NCBI RefSeq assembly: GCF_963082655.1
Contig: NC_081554.1
Location: forward strand, 57,043,869-57,107,868
Length of the DNA: 64,000 bases
DNA from: Stomoxys calcitrans
Lineage: Eukaryota; Arthropoda; Insecta; Diptera; Muscidae
Reading direction: 5' to 3'
Numbering within the stretch: position 1 is the first letter of the stretch; each line of letters opens with the position of its first letter. The notes below the pieces were generated by a model that saw only the letters and a list, made by a program, of their open reading frames with translations, did not search any database and was not told the DNA's origin. The position numbers were made by a program, and so were the translations under genes. Positions 12,296 through 23,470 of the stretch are shown here, in pieces.

Positions 12296-12857
12296 TTCTA
12301 ATATGGTTTTCAACATCTAAGCTAAGGCCTGAATCGGTCCATAACAAGATATAGCTCCAACAGTATGGCAATTATTATCCATTATCCTTTGTTTGCCTAT
12401 AAAGACTCGGTCCGGCCAAACTTAGCACGCTTTTACTTATTACATTCATTTTTTCTAGTTCAGATTCTGATCCTGCCTTTATTTGTGTGACGATCTGCAG
12501 TTAGATTCACATAGGCATTTAGTCTATTATGATGCCAAGGGAACACAAAGGAAGATGATGCCAATTCAGTCTAGCGTTGAACCAAGTCTAAGAGCTGCCT
12601 AATGTATACATCCGCTAATTTAGACAATTCCTCAAAGAAAAAAGAACTTTATGTTGAAGTTGGTCTTTTTGTTAGTGCAGCGGGTGTTCTTTGGCAATGA
12701 CTGCAAATGCAAATTTGTCCGTTCTTGGGCAATATTAATAAGGAACAGAGGACAAACTTCTCACGCATCAATGAGTGTTATCAGATTCAAGTTATAGCCT
12801 CTTTATTGGCTCTTTTAATCTAAAAATATTTTAAGTACCCAACAAACGCCCTGGGAT
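12296..12857. other. Mixed repeat debris
   Basis: Contains a solitary CR153 head in reverse (cggtccggccaaacttagca, cttttacttatta) at 12,398-12,440. A reversed SINE-1 3' fragment lies at about 12,725-12,800 (gaacagaggacaaacttctc). The rest is unassigned. Confidence 0.5.
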
Positions 12858-13770
12858 TTTTATACCCTCCACAATAGGATGGGTCATACTAATTTCGTTA
12901 TTCCGTTTCTAACACTTCGAAATATTCGTTTAGACTCCATAAAGTATTGGGTTGCCCAAAAAGTAATTGCGGATTTTTCATATAGTCGGCGTTGACAAAT
13001 TTTTTCACAGCTTGTGACTCTGTAATTGCATTCTTCTTCTGTCAGTTATCAGCTGTTACTTTTAGCTTGCTTTAGAAAAAAAGTGTAAAAAAAGTATATT
13101 TGATTAAAGTTCATTCTAAGTTTTATTAAAAATGCATTTACTTTCTTTTAAAAAATCCGTAATTACTTTTTGGGCAACCCAATATCTATTCCTGATCGTC
13201 ATGACATTTTAAGTCCATCTAGCCATGTTCGTCTGTCGAAATTAGGCTAATTTTCGAAAGAAAAAAACCAGGCGCCTGAAATTTCGCATAAATACTTCTT
13301 ATGAATGTAGGTCGGTTGGGATCGTAAATAGGACAAATCGGTTAACGTTTAGATAGAGCTCCCATATAAACCGATCTCCCAAATATACTTCCAACAGATG
13401 TACCAAGTTTGGATCCGATCGGTCTAAAACCTCATATAGCTACCATATAAACCGATCTCCTGAGTATACTTCTTAAACCGCTAGAGGTCGCAACTCTTAT
13501 CCGGATTGGCAGAAATTTTGCACATTGATTTTTCCTATGGCATCCAAGAGATGTACCAAGTTTGGATCCAATCGGTGCAAAATCTGATGTAGGTTCCATA
13601 TAAACCGATCTCGATCTCCCGAATATACTTCTTTTGGGCTCTAGATGACGCGATTCTTATGGGGATTTCTTGTTATGACCTCCCATTTTCAAACAACGTG
13701 ACAAATGCGATCCATGGTGGAGGGTCTATAGGAGTCGGTCTGGCCGAACTTAGCACCTTTTTACTTGTTT
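12858..13770 (-). mobile_element. CR153 composite element carrying a MITE
   Basis: A short reverse copy. The tail hairpin tataccctccacaataggat is at 12,861, with the TA tract split by a MITE at 12,945-13,184, and a core and tcgtctgtcg tract near 13,230. About two units follow near 13,365 and 13,455. The head at 13,735-13,768 (ggtctggccgaacttagcac, ctttttacttg) closes it. Confidence 0.75.
12947..13182 (+). mobile_element. Mariner-type MITE, copy 1
   Basis: 236 bp between TA duplications at 12945-12946 and 13183-13184. Terminal inverted repeats of about 30 bp start TTGGGTTGCCCAAAAAGTAA and resemble those of mellifera-group mariners. The interior is noncoding. Confidence 0.9.
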
Positions 13771-13771
13771 T

Positions 13772-15345
13772 TTTATACCCACCACCGAAGGATGGGGGTA
13801 TATTCATTTTGTCATTCCGTTTGCAACACATCGAAATATCCATTTCCGACCCTATGTAAATATATAAGTATATATATTCTTGATCAGCGTAAAAACCTAA
13901 GACGATCTAGACATGTCCGTCCGTCTGTCCGTCTGTCTGTTGAAATCACGCTACAGTCTTCAAAAATAGAGATATTGAGCTGAAACTTTGCACAGATTAT
14001 TTTTTTATCCATAAGTAGGTTAAGTTCGAAGATGGGCTAAATCGGACTATATCTTGATATAGCCCCCATATAGACCGATCCGCCGATTTAGGGTCTAAGG
14101 CCCATAAAAGCCACATTTATTATCCGATTTTGCTGGAATTTGCGACAGTGAGTTGAGTTAGGCCCATCGACATCCTTCGTCAATTTGGCTCAGATCGGTC
14201 TAGATTTGGATATAGCTACCATATAGACTGATCCTCCGATTTAGGGTCTTAGACCCATAAAAGCCACATTTACTGTCCGATTTTGCTGAAATTTAGGGCA
14301 GAGAATTGCGCTAAGCCCTTCGACATTCTTCGCCAATTTGGCTCAGATCGGTCTAGATTTGGATATAGCTACCATATAGACCGATCCTCCGATTTAGGGT
14401 CATAGGCCTATAAAAGCCACATTTATTATCCGATTTTGCTGAAATTTTGGACAGTGAGTTATGTTAGGCCCCTCGACATCCTTATTTAATTTGGATCAGA
14501 TCGGCCCAGATTTGGATATAGCTGCCATATAGACCTATCTCTTGGTTTTAGGCTTTGGGGCCATAAAGATGCATTTATTACCCGATTTTGTTGAAATTTG
14601 GGACAGTGAGTTGTCTTATGCCCATCGACGTCCTTCTTTAATTTGTCCCAGATCGGACCAGATTTGAATATAGCTGCCATATAGACCGATATCTCGGTTT
14701 TAGGTTTTGGGGCCATAAAAGGTGCATTTATTACCCGATTTTGCTGAAATTTGGGACAGTGAGTTGTCATAGGCCCATCGACGTCCTTCTTTAATTTGTC
14801 CCAGATCGGTTCAGATTTGGATATAGCTGCCATATAGACCTATCCACCGATTTGGGGTCTTAGGGCCATAAAAGGCGCATTTATTATCCGAAGTCGTCGA
14901 AATTTGGGACAGTGAGTTAAGTTGAACCCCTTGACATACCTCTGCATTATGGCCCAAATCGGTCCCCATTTGGATATAGCTGCCAAGTAGACCGATATCT
15001 CGATTTAAAGTCTTGGCCCCATAAAAGGCGCATTTATAATCCGATGTCACTGAAATTTGACACAGTGACTTATGTTAGGCTCTTCGACATCCGTGTCGTA
15101 TATGGTTCAGATCGGTTTATTTTTAGATATAGCTACTAAAAGGACCAATATTTTGTTATACACAATTGAACAATAACTCGTTCTTAATAGTATTTGGTCC
15201 AAATCGGAACATCTAACTGCTATGGAACATAAGGTATGCAATTTTCACAGGATTTTTATAAAAGGTGGTTTATATATATAGCAGAGGTGATGGGTATCCA
15301 AAGTTCGGCCCGGCCGAACTTAACGCCTTTTTACTCGTTTTTTTT
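13772..15345 (-). mobile_element. CR153 composite element, full-looking, reverse
   Basis: The tail hairpin tatacccaccaccgaaggat at 13,775 is followed by a TA tract, core and ccgtccgtctgtccgtctgt at 13,915. Units follow with GATATAGC-equivalents at 14056, 14209, 14362, 14515, 14668, 14820, 14973 and 15126: all steps are 152-153 bp. The head, with the hairpin TTCGGCCCGGCCGAA near 15,310 and cctttttactcgtttt, is at 15,335. Confidence 0.85.
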
Positions 15346-15579
15346 TTCTTGATTTGATGTTTTACCATACATATGCACATGCTTCAATCAAAAGTGACAC
15401 CCATATTGCATTATAATGTGAAGGTGCTATGGTGCGTATGAATGCGAATTCTCCATATGATAATCATACGCAGGGCTGTACAAAGCATTACATCGTTAAT
15501 TATAATTTTCCCAGTGTGGCAACCCAACACCATGAACTCTGCGGAAAATTTCTATCAAATATGACAAACATTGAAATTA

Positions 15580-16845
15580 ACAAGTAAAAAGGCGTTAAGT
15601 TCGGCCGGCCGAACTTTGGATACCCACCACCTCGGGTATATATGTAAACCACCTTTCGTCAAAATCCGGTGCAAAACTCATACCTTATGTCCCATAGCAA
15701 AAATATGTGGAGGGGCTTAACTTAACTCTTTGTCCACAATTTCGGCAACATCGGACAATAAATGCGCTTTTTATGGCCCCAAAACCTAAAACCGAGAGAT
15801 CGGTCTATATGGCAGCTATATCCAAATCTGGACCGATCTGTGCGATAATACAGAAGGGGCTTAACTTAACTCACTGTCCTAAATTTCAGCGACATCGGAC
15901 AATAAATGCGCCTTTTATGGGCCTAAGACCCCAAATCGGAGGATCGGTCTATATGGCAGCTATATCCAAATCTGGACCCATCTAAGCCATATTGACGGAG
16001 GATGTCGAAGGACCTAAGACAACTCACTGTCCCAAATTTCAGCAAAATTGGATAATAAAAGTGGCTTTTATGGCCCTAAGACCCTAAATCGGAGGATCGG
16101 TCTATATGGCAGCTACATCCAAATCTGAACCGATCTGAGCCAAATTGACGAAGGATGTTGAAGGACCTAACACGACTTATTGTCCCAAATTATAGAAAAA
16201 TCGGATAATAAATGCAGCTTTTATGGGCCTAAGACCCTAAATTTGAGGATCAGTCTATATGGCAGCTATATCCAAATCTGAACCGATCTAAGCCATATTG
16301 ACGGAGGATGTCGAAGGATCTAAGACAACTCACTGCCCCAAATTTCAGCAAAATTGGATAATAAATGTGGCTTTTATGGGCCTAAGACCTTAAATCGGAG
16401 GATCGGTCTATATGGCAGCTATATACAAATCTGGACCGATCTGGGCCAAATTGACGGAGGATGTTGAAGGGCCTAACACAACTCACTGTCCCAAATTTCA
16501 GCAAAAGCGGATAAAAAATGTGGCTTTTATTGGCCAAAGCCCTAAATCGGCCGATTGGTCTATATGGGGGCTATATCAAGATATAGTCCGATATAGCCCA
16601 TCTTCGAACTTAACCTGCTTATGGACAAAAAAATTTTCTGTGCAAAGTTTCAGCTCAATATCTCTATTTTTGAAGACTGTAGCGTGATTTCAACAGACAG
16701 ACGGACGGACATATCTAGATCGTCTTAGATTTTTACGCTGATCAAGAATATATATACTTTATAGGGTCGAAAATGGATATTTCGATGTGTTGCAAACGGA
16801 ATGACAAAATGAATATGCCCCCATCCGTCGGTGGTGTTTATAAAA
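15580..16845 (+). mobile_element. CR153 composite element, forward mirror of the previous copy
   Basis: Head aacaagtaaaaaggcgttaa, then hairpin TTCGGCCGGCCGAA near 15,600. GGCAGCTATA units lie at 15811, 15955, 16108, 16261 and 16414, with steps of 144 and then 153. The tail at 16,680-16,845 is acagacagacggacggacat, a core, a TA tract and the end hairpin. It faces the 13,772-15,345 copy across 234 bp. Confidence 0.85.
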
Positions 16846-17450
16846 ACCGATTAAGACCATACTTGTCATGATTTTTGGAAGTCGTAACGAAACACTGCAT
16901 GCCAAATTTCAACCCAATCGGATAACAATAGATGTTTCTAGGCACTCAAGCTGTCAAATCAGAAGATCGGTTTATATTGGAGCTATATTAGGTTATAGAT
17001 CGATTTGGACCATACTTGGCACTGCTATTGGAAGTCAGAATTCAGCAAAGCGGATAATATTCGTCGATATATATAATCAGGTAATAATAATAATTGCGGC
17101 TTTCAGAGGCTCAAGATGTCAAATCAGAAAATAGGTTTATATGGAAGCCATATGCAAGCCTCCCTGAACCGATGTGTCCCATTTGCAATCCCTAATGATC
17201 TAGATCATTAAAAAGGATCCGTGCAAAATTTCCATCAGCTAGCTCTACGCGTACGACCGCTTTCGAGACTTCCACAGACGGATGGATAAATGGACCGACG
17301 GGCGGACATGCCTAGATCGAATTAGAATTTCAAGACAATGAAGAATATATATGCTTCATGAGGTCGCAGATCATTATTTCGAGGTGTTACAAACGGAATG
17401 ACAAGATTAGTTAGTATTCCCCAACCATCCCAGTGTGGCATAAAAATGTC
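16846..17450 (+). mobile_element. CR153 composite element lacking its head
   Basis: Directly follows the preceding tail. Two or three degenerate units are followed by cacagacggatggataaatg, a core, a TA tract near 17,345 and a decayed end near 17,440. Confidence 0.65.
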
Positions 17451-17540
17451 ATTAGTATCACTTTTTATACCCGCCACCATGGGATGGAGGCATACTTATC
17501 TAGTCATTCCGTTTGTAACACCCCAAAATATTCGTCCCCG

Positions 17541-19087
17541 TACAAGATCGCCTAAATGGCATAGCGATGCCATTCCCTGTTGTCTATTATCTGCACCGGA
17601 ACATCCGACACAGTCCGGTACGCCTATGCCACTCTTAGTGCAGCAGTTCGCTGATCACCAATCAGCTGTTGTGCCCTGTGCCTGGAGGCTATCCGCAGCC
17701 GTATAAGAGGATGCTGTTACAAACTTCTATTAAAAGTTTCCACTTTTTGGGTAGTAGCCCTCCTCTGTTCGCCGTAAGTCTGCTCAGTTGGGTCGTGATT
17801 CCGTTCGCTTTTTGGACAGTGAATTTTATCTGCATACCGAACGTGAGCTTTGAATTCAGTCGAGTTCCGCGATAATTTATCGCCTTCCTTATCGTCATAA
17901 CTTCTTTGTAAACTCGTATGTCTATTTCCAGGAGAGTTCTCCGTCTGTTTGGCAGTATTAATTCAGTCTTGTGTGTGGCCAACTTTTGTCCGCTTTCGTG
18001 TAGCCAGTTATTTGAGCGGATCATGACCTGCGTTAGTTAACGCTGTGCCTCTTTCGTGTTTCTCGTCGGTATGACTGCCGCAACGTCGTCTGTGTAGCAT
18101 ACGAAGAAGGTCTCGTCAGGTAATTCGTCATCGTAGCTGATGTTCAATAGGTCCGGGCCCAGAATAGACCCCTGAGCTGGTCCTGACTTTATCTGTAATC
18201 ACATCGTTCCAGAACTCAGGTCATAGGTCAAAGATATATCCCTAAGATTGGTTTTGATTATTCTTAAAGGGTATCCTGGTATTTTAAACTTCCTTTTAAG
18301 GGTGTCTATCCCGTCTTTCCACTAAAGACTACTAAAAGCGTTCTTCACTTCAAGGGTAGCCAAAAGTATGATTGGTCTGTTGTGTTTTGGTTCGTGGCTC
18401 GTGCATGTAGAACCTCTTCGACAACATCTATTAGTGCTGCCTTGGGGATAACCCTCCTTCCGTGTTCATAGCTTCTTCAAGTCTCGGTTTTATAAGTCTC
18501 TCCAGTAGTTTACAGCCTGTGTCAAGCATGAATAGAGTTATGTAGGACGAGGGTCTTGGTGCATTTCACTTTCCCTTGCTTATCAACTCCAACTTTTGTT
18601 CTTTCCAGCATATTTATATACATACATGGAAGTATGTGCGGCCTTGCCAGGCTATTTTCTTTCTGCACCTCTGTTGGTATTCCATCAGAACTTGGTATTT
18701 TTTTTTGTTTCAGTTTTACAGCAGCCGAATTAAGTTCCTTCATTTTAAAGGAGACGAAGCCTCCTTGCATCAATGTCGTTTCAGGGGAACAACATGTTTA
18801 TGATGTTATGCATGGTCTCTTCGTCTAGCTCGCTTGTTGGGCTCTTTCCGCCGAGTTTTTTCATAACAACTTTGTTGCCAAGCTCCCACGGATCTATATT
18901 CTCCTTCAATGCTTTCATAATAATTTGTATGACGTTTCTAAGATTTTTCTTTTCCTCTTTATGATCTTCGTATTACGATGCTGCTCGACCTCTCCGCTTT
19001 GCTCTTGTATATTTTCTTCGATATCCAAGGCAGTTTCGCCGTATTATGTTGATTGTCTCGTTCCACCAGAGGATCGTTTCGATGTTG
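17541..19087 (-). pseudogene. R1-like LINE reverse transcriptase fragment
   Basis: Decayed minus-strand RT. From its 5' side: WWNETINIIRR near 19,060; KKIPSSDGIPTEV near 18,680; ARPHILPCMYINMLER near 18,620; LDTGCKLLERLIKPRLEEAM near 18,490; the catalytic box CYTDDVAAVI at about 18,081-18,100; and the thumb KAINYRGTRLNSKL and CNSILLYGC at 17,690-17,900. The order matches R1-type non-LTR polymerases. Several frameshifts and stops separate the pieces and the endonuclease is absent. It interrupts a CR153 tail. Confidence 0.8.
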
Positions 19088-19117
19088 TGAGTCGATCTAG
19101 CCATGTCCGTCCGTCCG

Positions 19118-20650
19118 TCAGTCGAAATCACGACAGAGGTCGAACGCGTAAAGCAAGTTGCTTGAAATTTTGCACAGAGGCTTAATAGTGATGTAGGTCG
19201 TTGGGAATTGCAAAGGGGCCATATCGGTTCCCTCCCATATAAACCGATCTGCCGATTTGACTTCTTGAGCCCCTGGGAGTCGCAATTTTTGTCCGATTTG
19301 GCTGAAATTTTGCACGTAGTGTTCTGTTATGATTTCCAAAAACTGTGCCAAGCATGGTTCAAATCGGTCTATATCCTGATATAGCTCCCATATAAACCGA
19401 TCTCCCGATTTCACTTTTCGAGCCCTTACAAGCCGCAATTTTTGTCCGATTTGGATGAAATTTTGCATCTGGTGTTCCGTTATGACATTCAACAAATGTG
19501 CCAAGTACGGTCTTAATCGGTCTATAACCTGATATAGCTCCCATATAAACCGATCTCCCGATTTCACTTTTTGAGCCCTTACAAGCCGCAATTTTTGTCC
19601 AATTTGGCTAAAATTTTGCTTGTGGTGTTCCATTATGACTTCCAACAGCTGTGCCAAGCATGGTTCAAATCGGTCTATATCCTGATATAGCTCCCATATA
19701 AACCGATCTCCCGATTTGACTTCTTGAGCCCCTGGGAGTCGCAATTTTTGTCCGATTTGGCTGAAATTTTGCACGTAGTGTTCCATTATGACATCCAACA
19801 ACTGTGTCAAGCTTGGTTCTAATCGGTCTATATCCTGATACAGCTCCCTTATAAACCGATCTCCCGATTTGATTTCTTGAGCCCTTACAAGCCGCAATTT
19901 TTGTCCTATTTGGATGAAATTTTGCACGTAGTGTTCTGTTATGACATTCAACAACTGTGCCAAGCATGGTTCAAATCGGTCTATATCCTGATATAGCTCC
20001 CATATAAACAGATCTCCCGATTTGACTTCTTGAGCCCTTACAAGCCGCAATTTTTGTCCGAATTGGATGAAATTTTGCATGTGTTGTTCCGTTATGACAT
20101 TCAACAACTGTGCCAAGTACGGTCCAAATCGGTCTATAACCTGATATAGCTCCCATATAAACCGATCTCCCGATTTGACGTCTTGAGTCCTTACAAACCT
20201 CAATTTTTGTCCGAATTGGATGAAATTTTGCATGTGTTGTTCCGTTATGACATTCAACAACTGTGCCAAGTACGGTCCAAATCGGTCTATAACCTGATAT
20301 AGCTCCCATGTAAACCAATCTCCCGATTTGACTTCTTGAGCCCTTACAAGCCGCAATTTTTGTCCGATTTGGCTGAAATTTTACACATAGTGTACTGTTG
20401 TGACTCCCAATAACCGAGCCAAGTACGGTTCGAATCGGTATATAACCTTATATAGCTCCCATATAAACCCATCTCCCGATTTGACTTCTTGAGTCCTTAC
20501 CATCCACAATTTTGGTCCCATTTGGCTGAAAATTTGCACGCGGTGTTCTGCTTTGACTTCCAACGTTTGTGCCAAGTACGGTCCAAATCAGTCTATAACC
20601 TGATATAGCTCCCATGTGAACCGGTCTCTCGATCATCTATGTTCGGTTCC
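19118..20650 (-). repeat. Nine-unit, exactly 153-bp tandem array
   Basis: Units differ by substitutions only, so all reading frames stay in register. One minus frame stays open for 412 codons as about seven 51-residue repeats containing QKLRLVRAQEVKSGDRFIWE. I see no sign that it is a protein: sister arrays with the same period are full of stops. Confidence 0.9.
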
Positions 20651-20805
20651 TAGAAGCTTTAATTTTTGCTGGTTTGACAGAAGTTTGGTATGTAGAATAA
20701 AATGATGCCCAAAATTTTTTTTTGTAAAAATTTTTACCAGAATCCATGGTGGTGAGTTCCCAAGTTTCGGCCTGGCCGATCTTAGTACGCTTTTACTTGT
20801 TAATC

Positions 20806-21469
20806 ATAACACTTGTACACACCACAATAAACCTGCAATTGAAATCAAGTAAACATAACATTTTGCATTGAATTTCATAATTCAACGTAACTATGTTGAC
20901 CGTTCAGCCCAACAAATATGCTTTAATCCTTCAATAATCGAGTGTTAAATTTTTATTTACCACAAAACCGCTTATGAATTGCCCATTATGTGGCCATATA
21001 TAAATTTTATATGCACACTTAAAGCTTCAATTTGTTAGAGACCAAGCAACACAAAGCTGCACTGAAAAGGGGTAAAACATTTATCAAATCGGAAATTTAC
21101 CTTTCACGGTTTCGTATGCACAGGCGTCAATTCCACCACAACAAATAGACCCTCTACCACCGATAGAGGCCTCTAAAGTGAATACATTTATCATGTGGGA
21201 ATTATATGGTCATACACACACATTGGAACACATCCGCGTATGTTAGCTCACATTGCCGAACATATTCAGTTTCAATCAAATAAAACATTAGCCCACTTTC
21301 CAAAGCAATAACAGGAGCAGCAGCAATGGCTGCTCAATAGCATCAACAACAAAAACAACAACAGCGGAAAAAGGCAAACTCATCAATTTGTTGTACACGT
21401 TTGCAACCTGTTTGATAGAGTAAACGATAAGTAAAGCATGGCATGGAGGTAAATGAAAGGGCCGTGGGC
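20806..21469. other. Nos: Nos intron sequence, nothing recognised
   Basis: Single-copy-looking, with a loose AAC/CAA run near 21,335-21,365. No element seen elsewhere in the window. Confidence 0.45.
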
Positions 21470-21479
21470 TTAAAGGCCT

Positions 21480-21650
21480 TATTAGAAAATTGAGAATAGA
21501 TTCTGTGGATGTGAACGTTCGCAAGTTGTAGGGCTTTTTAAAGCGAAAGCATCTTCCTTCTTCTGTACCTGTAGTATCACAATGGACGAAAACGTCTAAT
21601 TGAGCCTGATGGATGACTGCCACTTAAACCTAACCTAACCTAACCCTCTT
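21480..21650 (+). mobile_element. RNase H LINE 3' tail
   Basis: Contains gtgaacgttcgcaagttgta, ctgtagtatcacaatggacg and ends ccacttaaacctaacctaac. This matches, in order, the 3' end of LINE-B at 44,045-44,215. Confidence 0.7.
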
Positions 21651-22238
21651 AAATGCTGTATATACTCGCACAACGAAAAAAAATCCGACACACAGTGGGA
21701 AAAAAATAAAAAAAAAACTAGTTAAAAAAAATCCTGTTTGGAAATGGGTAAATATATCTCTTGGAAATGGTGGCGAAGGGGCTGCCAAAAGACAACCTAG
21801 GGCCTAGAAATTTTGCACACCAACTAGCAAACACCTCAGCCCTTACCATTTCAATTTCCAAGGACATATGGAAATCCGACCACAAACGAAGATTTGGCAG
21901 GCACAACAAATTTTCAAAATACCGAGGGGCCTACCCAGGCCCGATTTCCATATGTCCTTGGAATTTGAAATGGTAAGGGCTGAGGGGTTAGCTAGCTGGT
22001 GTGCAAAATTTCAAGGCCCTAGGTTGACCGGATGCCTTTTGGCAGCCCCGTCGCCACCATTTCAAAGACATATCTTTACCCGTTCCCAAACGGTATTTTT
22101 TTACTAGTTTTTTTGATTTTTTTTCCCACTGTGCGTCGGTTCTTTTTCGTTGCGCGAGCATATGCAGCATTTAAGAGGGTTATGTTAGGTTAGGTTTAAG
22201 TGGCAGTCAGCCATCAGGCTCAATTAGATGTTTTCGCT
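21587..22238. repeat. Large inverted repeat, about 290-bp arms and 66-bp loop
   Basis: Left arm 21587-21875 and right arm 21942-22238 are reverse complements with moderate divergence. Each arm contains part of a LINE tail (acctaacctaac), then ctcgc(a/g)caacgaaaaa, CACAGTGGGAAAAAAA, an A-rich stretch with actagt, and a 150-bp module with ggacatatggaaatc at the loop side. A third partial copy of the right-arm module is at 22,240-22,372 and a fourth at about 28,630-28,822. Confidence 0.8.
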
Positions 22239-22239
22239 C

Positions 22240-22372
22240 CCGGAAATCCCAGGACCATTTTGCACACAATCTCGCTAGATCTTACCATTTCATAATTCAT
22301 GGACATATATTTACCCGTTCTCACACGACGTATTTTTTACTAGTTTTTTTTTTTTGATTTTTTCCCACTATG
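22240..22372 (-). repeat. Extra arm copy of the CACAGTGGG foldback module
   Basis: Reads ccattttgcacacaatctcg, tttacccgttctcacacgac and gattttttcccactatgcaa. It matches the right arm of the palindrome at 21,942-22,132. Confidence 0.6.
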
Positions 22373-22800
22373 CAACGTCTCATCATCTTCCCAACATGCC
22401 TATATACGCCATCACTTGCCGCACCTATTCTGCATAAATGAGCTCGAAGTCCTATGTGTTGCTTTATTTTACCGAAAGCTATACAGATCTCATTCTTACT
22501 TCCTTTCTGAAATAGTCTCGTTTTTTCACGATTCGTATCTCCCCATAGTATTTTCGTTGTCCTAACGACCGTTTCGTAGCCCAAAACCTTCGTTGTTCGT
22601 AGCCCCAACCCTTAACTCGGATTTTGCCATCCTCAGAGATGGCGTTAATCTCCTTCTTACACTGCAAGACTGTTCATTACCTTACCGTCGTTACCTTACC
22701 CCACAGGATTTTCGCCGTCCTTCCAACTGTTTCACTGTTCCACAGTGTTCGTCGCCCACACCCTTAAATAGGGCTGCGCGTACTCGAAAGGCTTCGGGTT
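22373..22800 (-). pseudogene. LINE-A ORF2 C-terminal region, duplicated and decayed
   Basis: Minus-strand pieces read KILWGDTNREKTRLFQKGSK, then NEICIAFGKIKQHIGLRAHL and CRIGAASDGVYRHVGK. The HIGLRAHLC.IGAASD string marks the C-terminal region after RNase H in this LINE. A copy of the RNase H end (CKKEINAISEDGKIRVKGWG) at about 22,600-22,670 repeats part of the segment at 22,896-22,960, so the 3' part is internally duplicated. Confidence 0.7.
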
Positions 22801-23470
22801 AACCAATTTTATAGACAGCGATCCTCTGGCCTTCACTGCCAAATCGTCTGCCCCGTTCATTTCCCCTTACTTCGTAATGGCCTGGCATCCAAACGATGCG
22901 GATTGTGCCATCCTCAGAGAAGGCGCTTATCTCCTTCTTACACTGCAAGACTGTTCGTGACCTCACCGTCCTGGTTGTTATTGCCCTTATGGCTATTTTA
23001 CTGTCCGTAAAGATCTTCACACTCGACGTCTTCGCGTTAGCACCACACCATCTCACGCATTCCGTGATCCCCCAGATCTCCGCCTGCAGAACAGTATTTT
23101 GGTCAGGCAGTCTAAAGCAGATCTCAGTCCCTGGCTTCTCAATGTAGACCCCCAGGCCTACTCTATCCTCCAGCTTTGATCCATGCGCGTAACATGATCT
23201 TCCAGATGGCAATCCTGGGTTCCGTCAGTGCAGGACTATGCGCTGGCAACACTGCCTCGTACTCGACCTCATGTGTCATATCAGGTATCCGATCGTCTTA
23301 GGTATCCGATCGGAAACATCTACCCTTCCTTCCAGGTTTCCTATCGTCGCCTCGATTATAACCCGATGGTATGAGCTGTTCCCATCCCCAATCCATTCTC
23401 CCATTGGATCGTCTTCTTGGGAGTGGTTGATGGTCTTATCATCTGCACCCTGTTCTTTAGGTTGCATTGA
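22801..23470 (-). pseudogene. LINE-A RNase H domain
   Basis: The open minus frame at 22,799-23,212 encodes GSKLEDRVGLGVYIEKPGTE, LQAEIWGITECVRWCGANAK and VKIFTDSKIAIRAITTRT, ending IVWMPGHYEVRGNERG. The Glu of LQAE and the Asp of FTDSK are RNase H catalytic positions. The first, normally in TDGSK, reads AHGSK here (Asp to His), so this copy is inactive. Upstream, SSYHRVIIEATIGNLEGR at 23,276-23,467 matches the same LINE at 40,280-40,345 and fixes the family. Upstream of that the sequence switches abruptly to a tandem ORF1-type repeat. Confidence 0.8.

Larger units (their letters stand above)
17462..20805 (-). mobile_element. CR153 composite element split by an R1-like LINE
   Basis: The tail hairpin (tatacccgccaccatgggat) and adjoining bases lie at 17,466-17,540. 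The same element resumes at 19,088 with gtcgatctagccatgtccgt. Nine units follow with GATATAGC or its equivalent at 19378, 19531, 19684, 19837, 19990, 20143, 20296, 20449 and 20602, every step exactly 153 bp. The head hairpin ttcggcctggccga and gcttttacttgtta lie at 20,765-20,800. Confidence 0.85.

Noticed and set aside
19118..20356. 412-residue minus-strand protein
   Set aside because: It is one reading frame of an exact 153-bp satellite inside a transposable element. The repeat also opens other frames, and sister arrays have stops.
19378..20650. CRISPR-like regular array
   Set aside because: Units are contiguous 153-bp repeats without unique spacers, in an animal intron.
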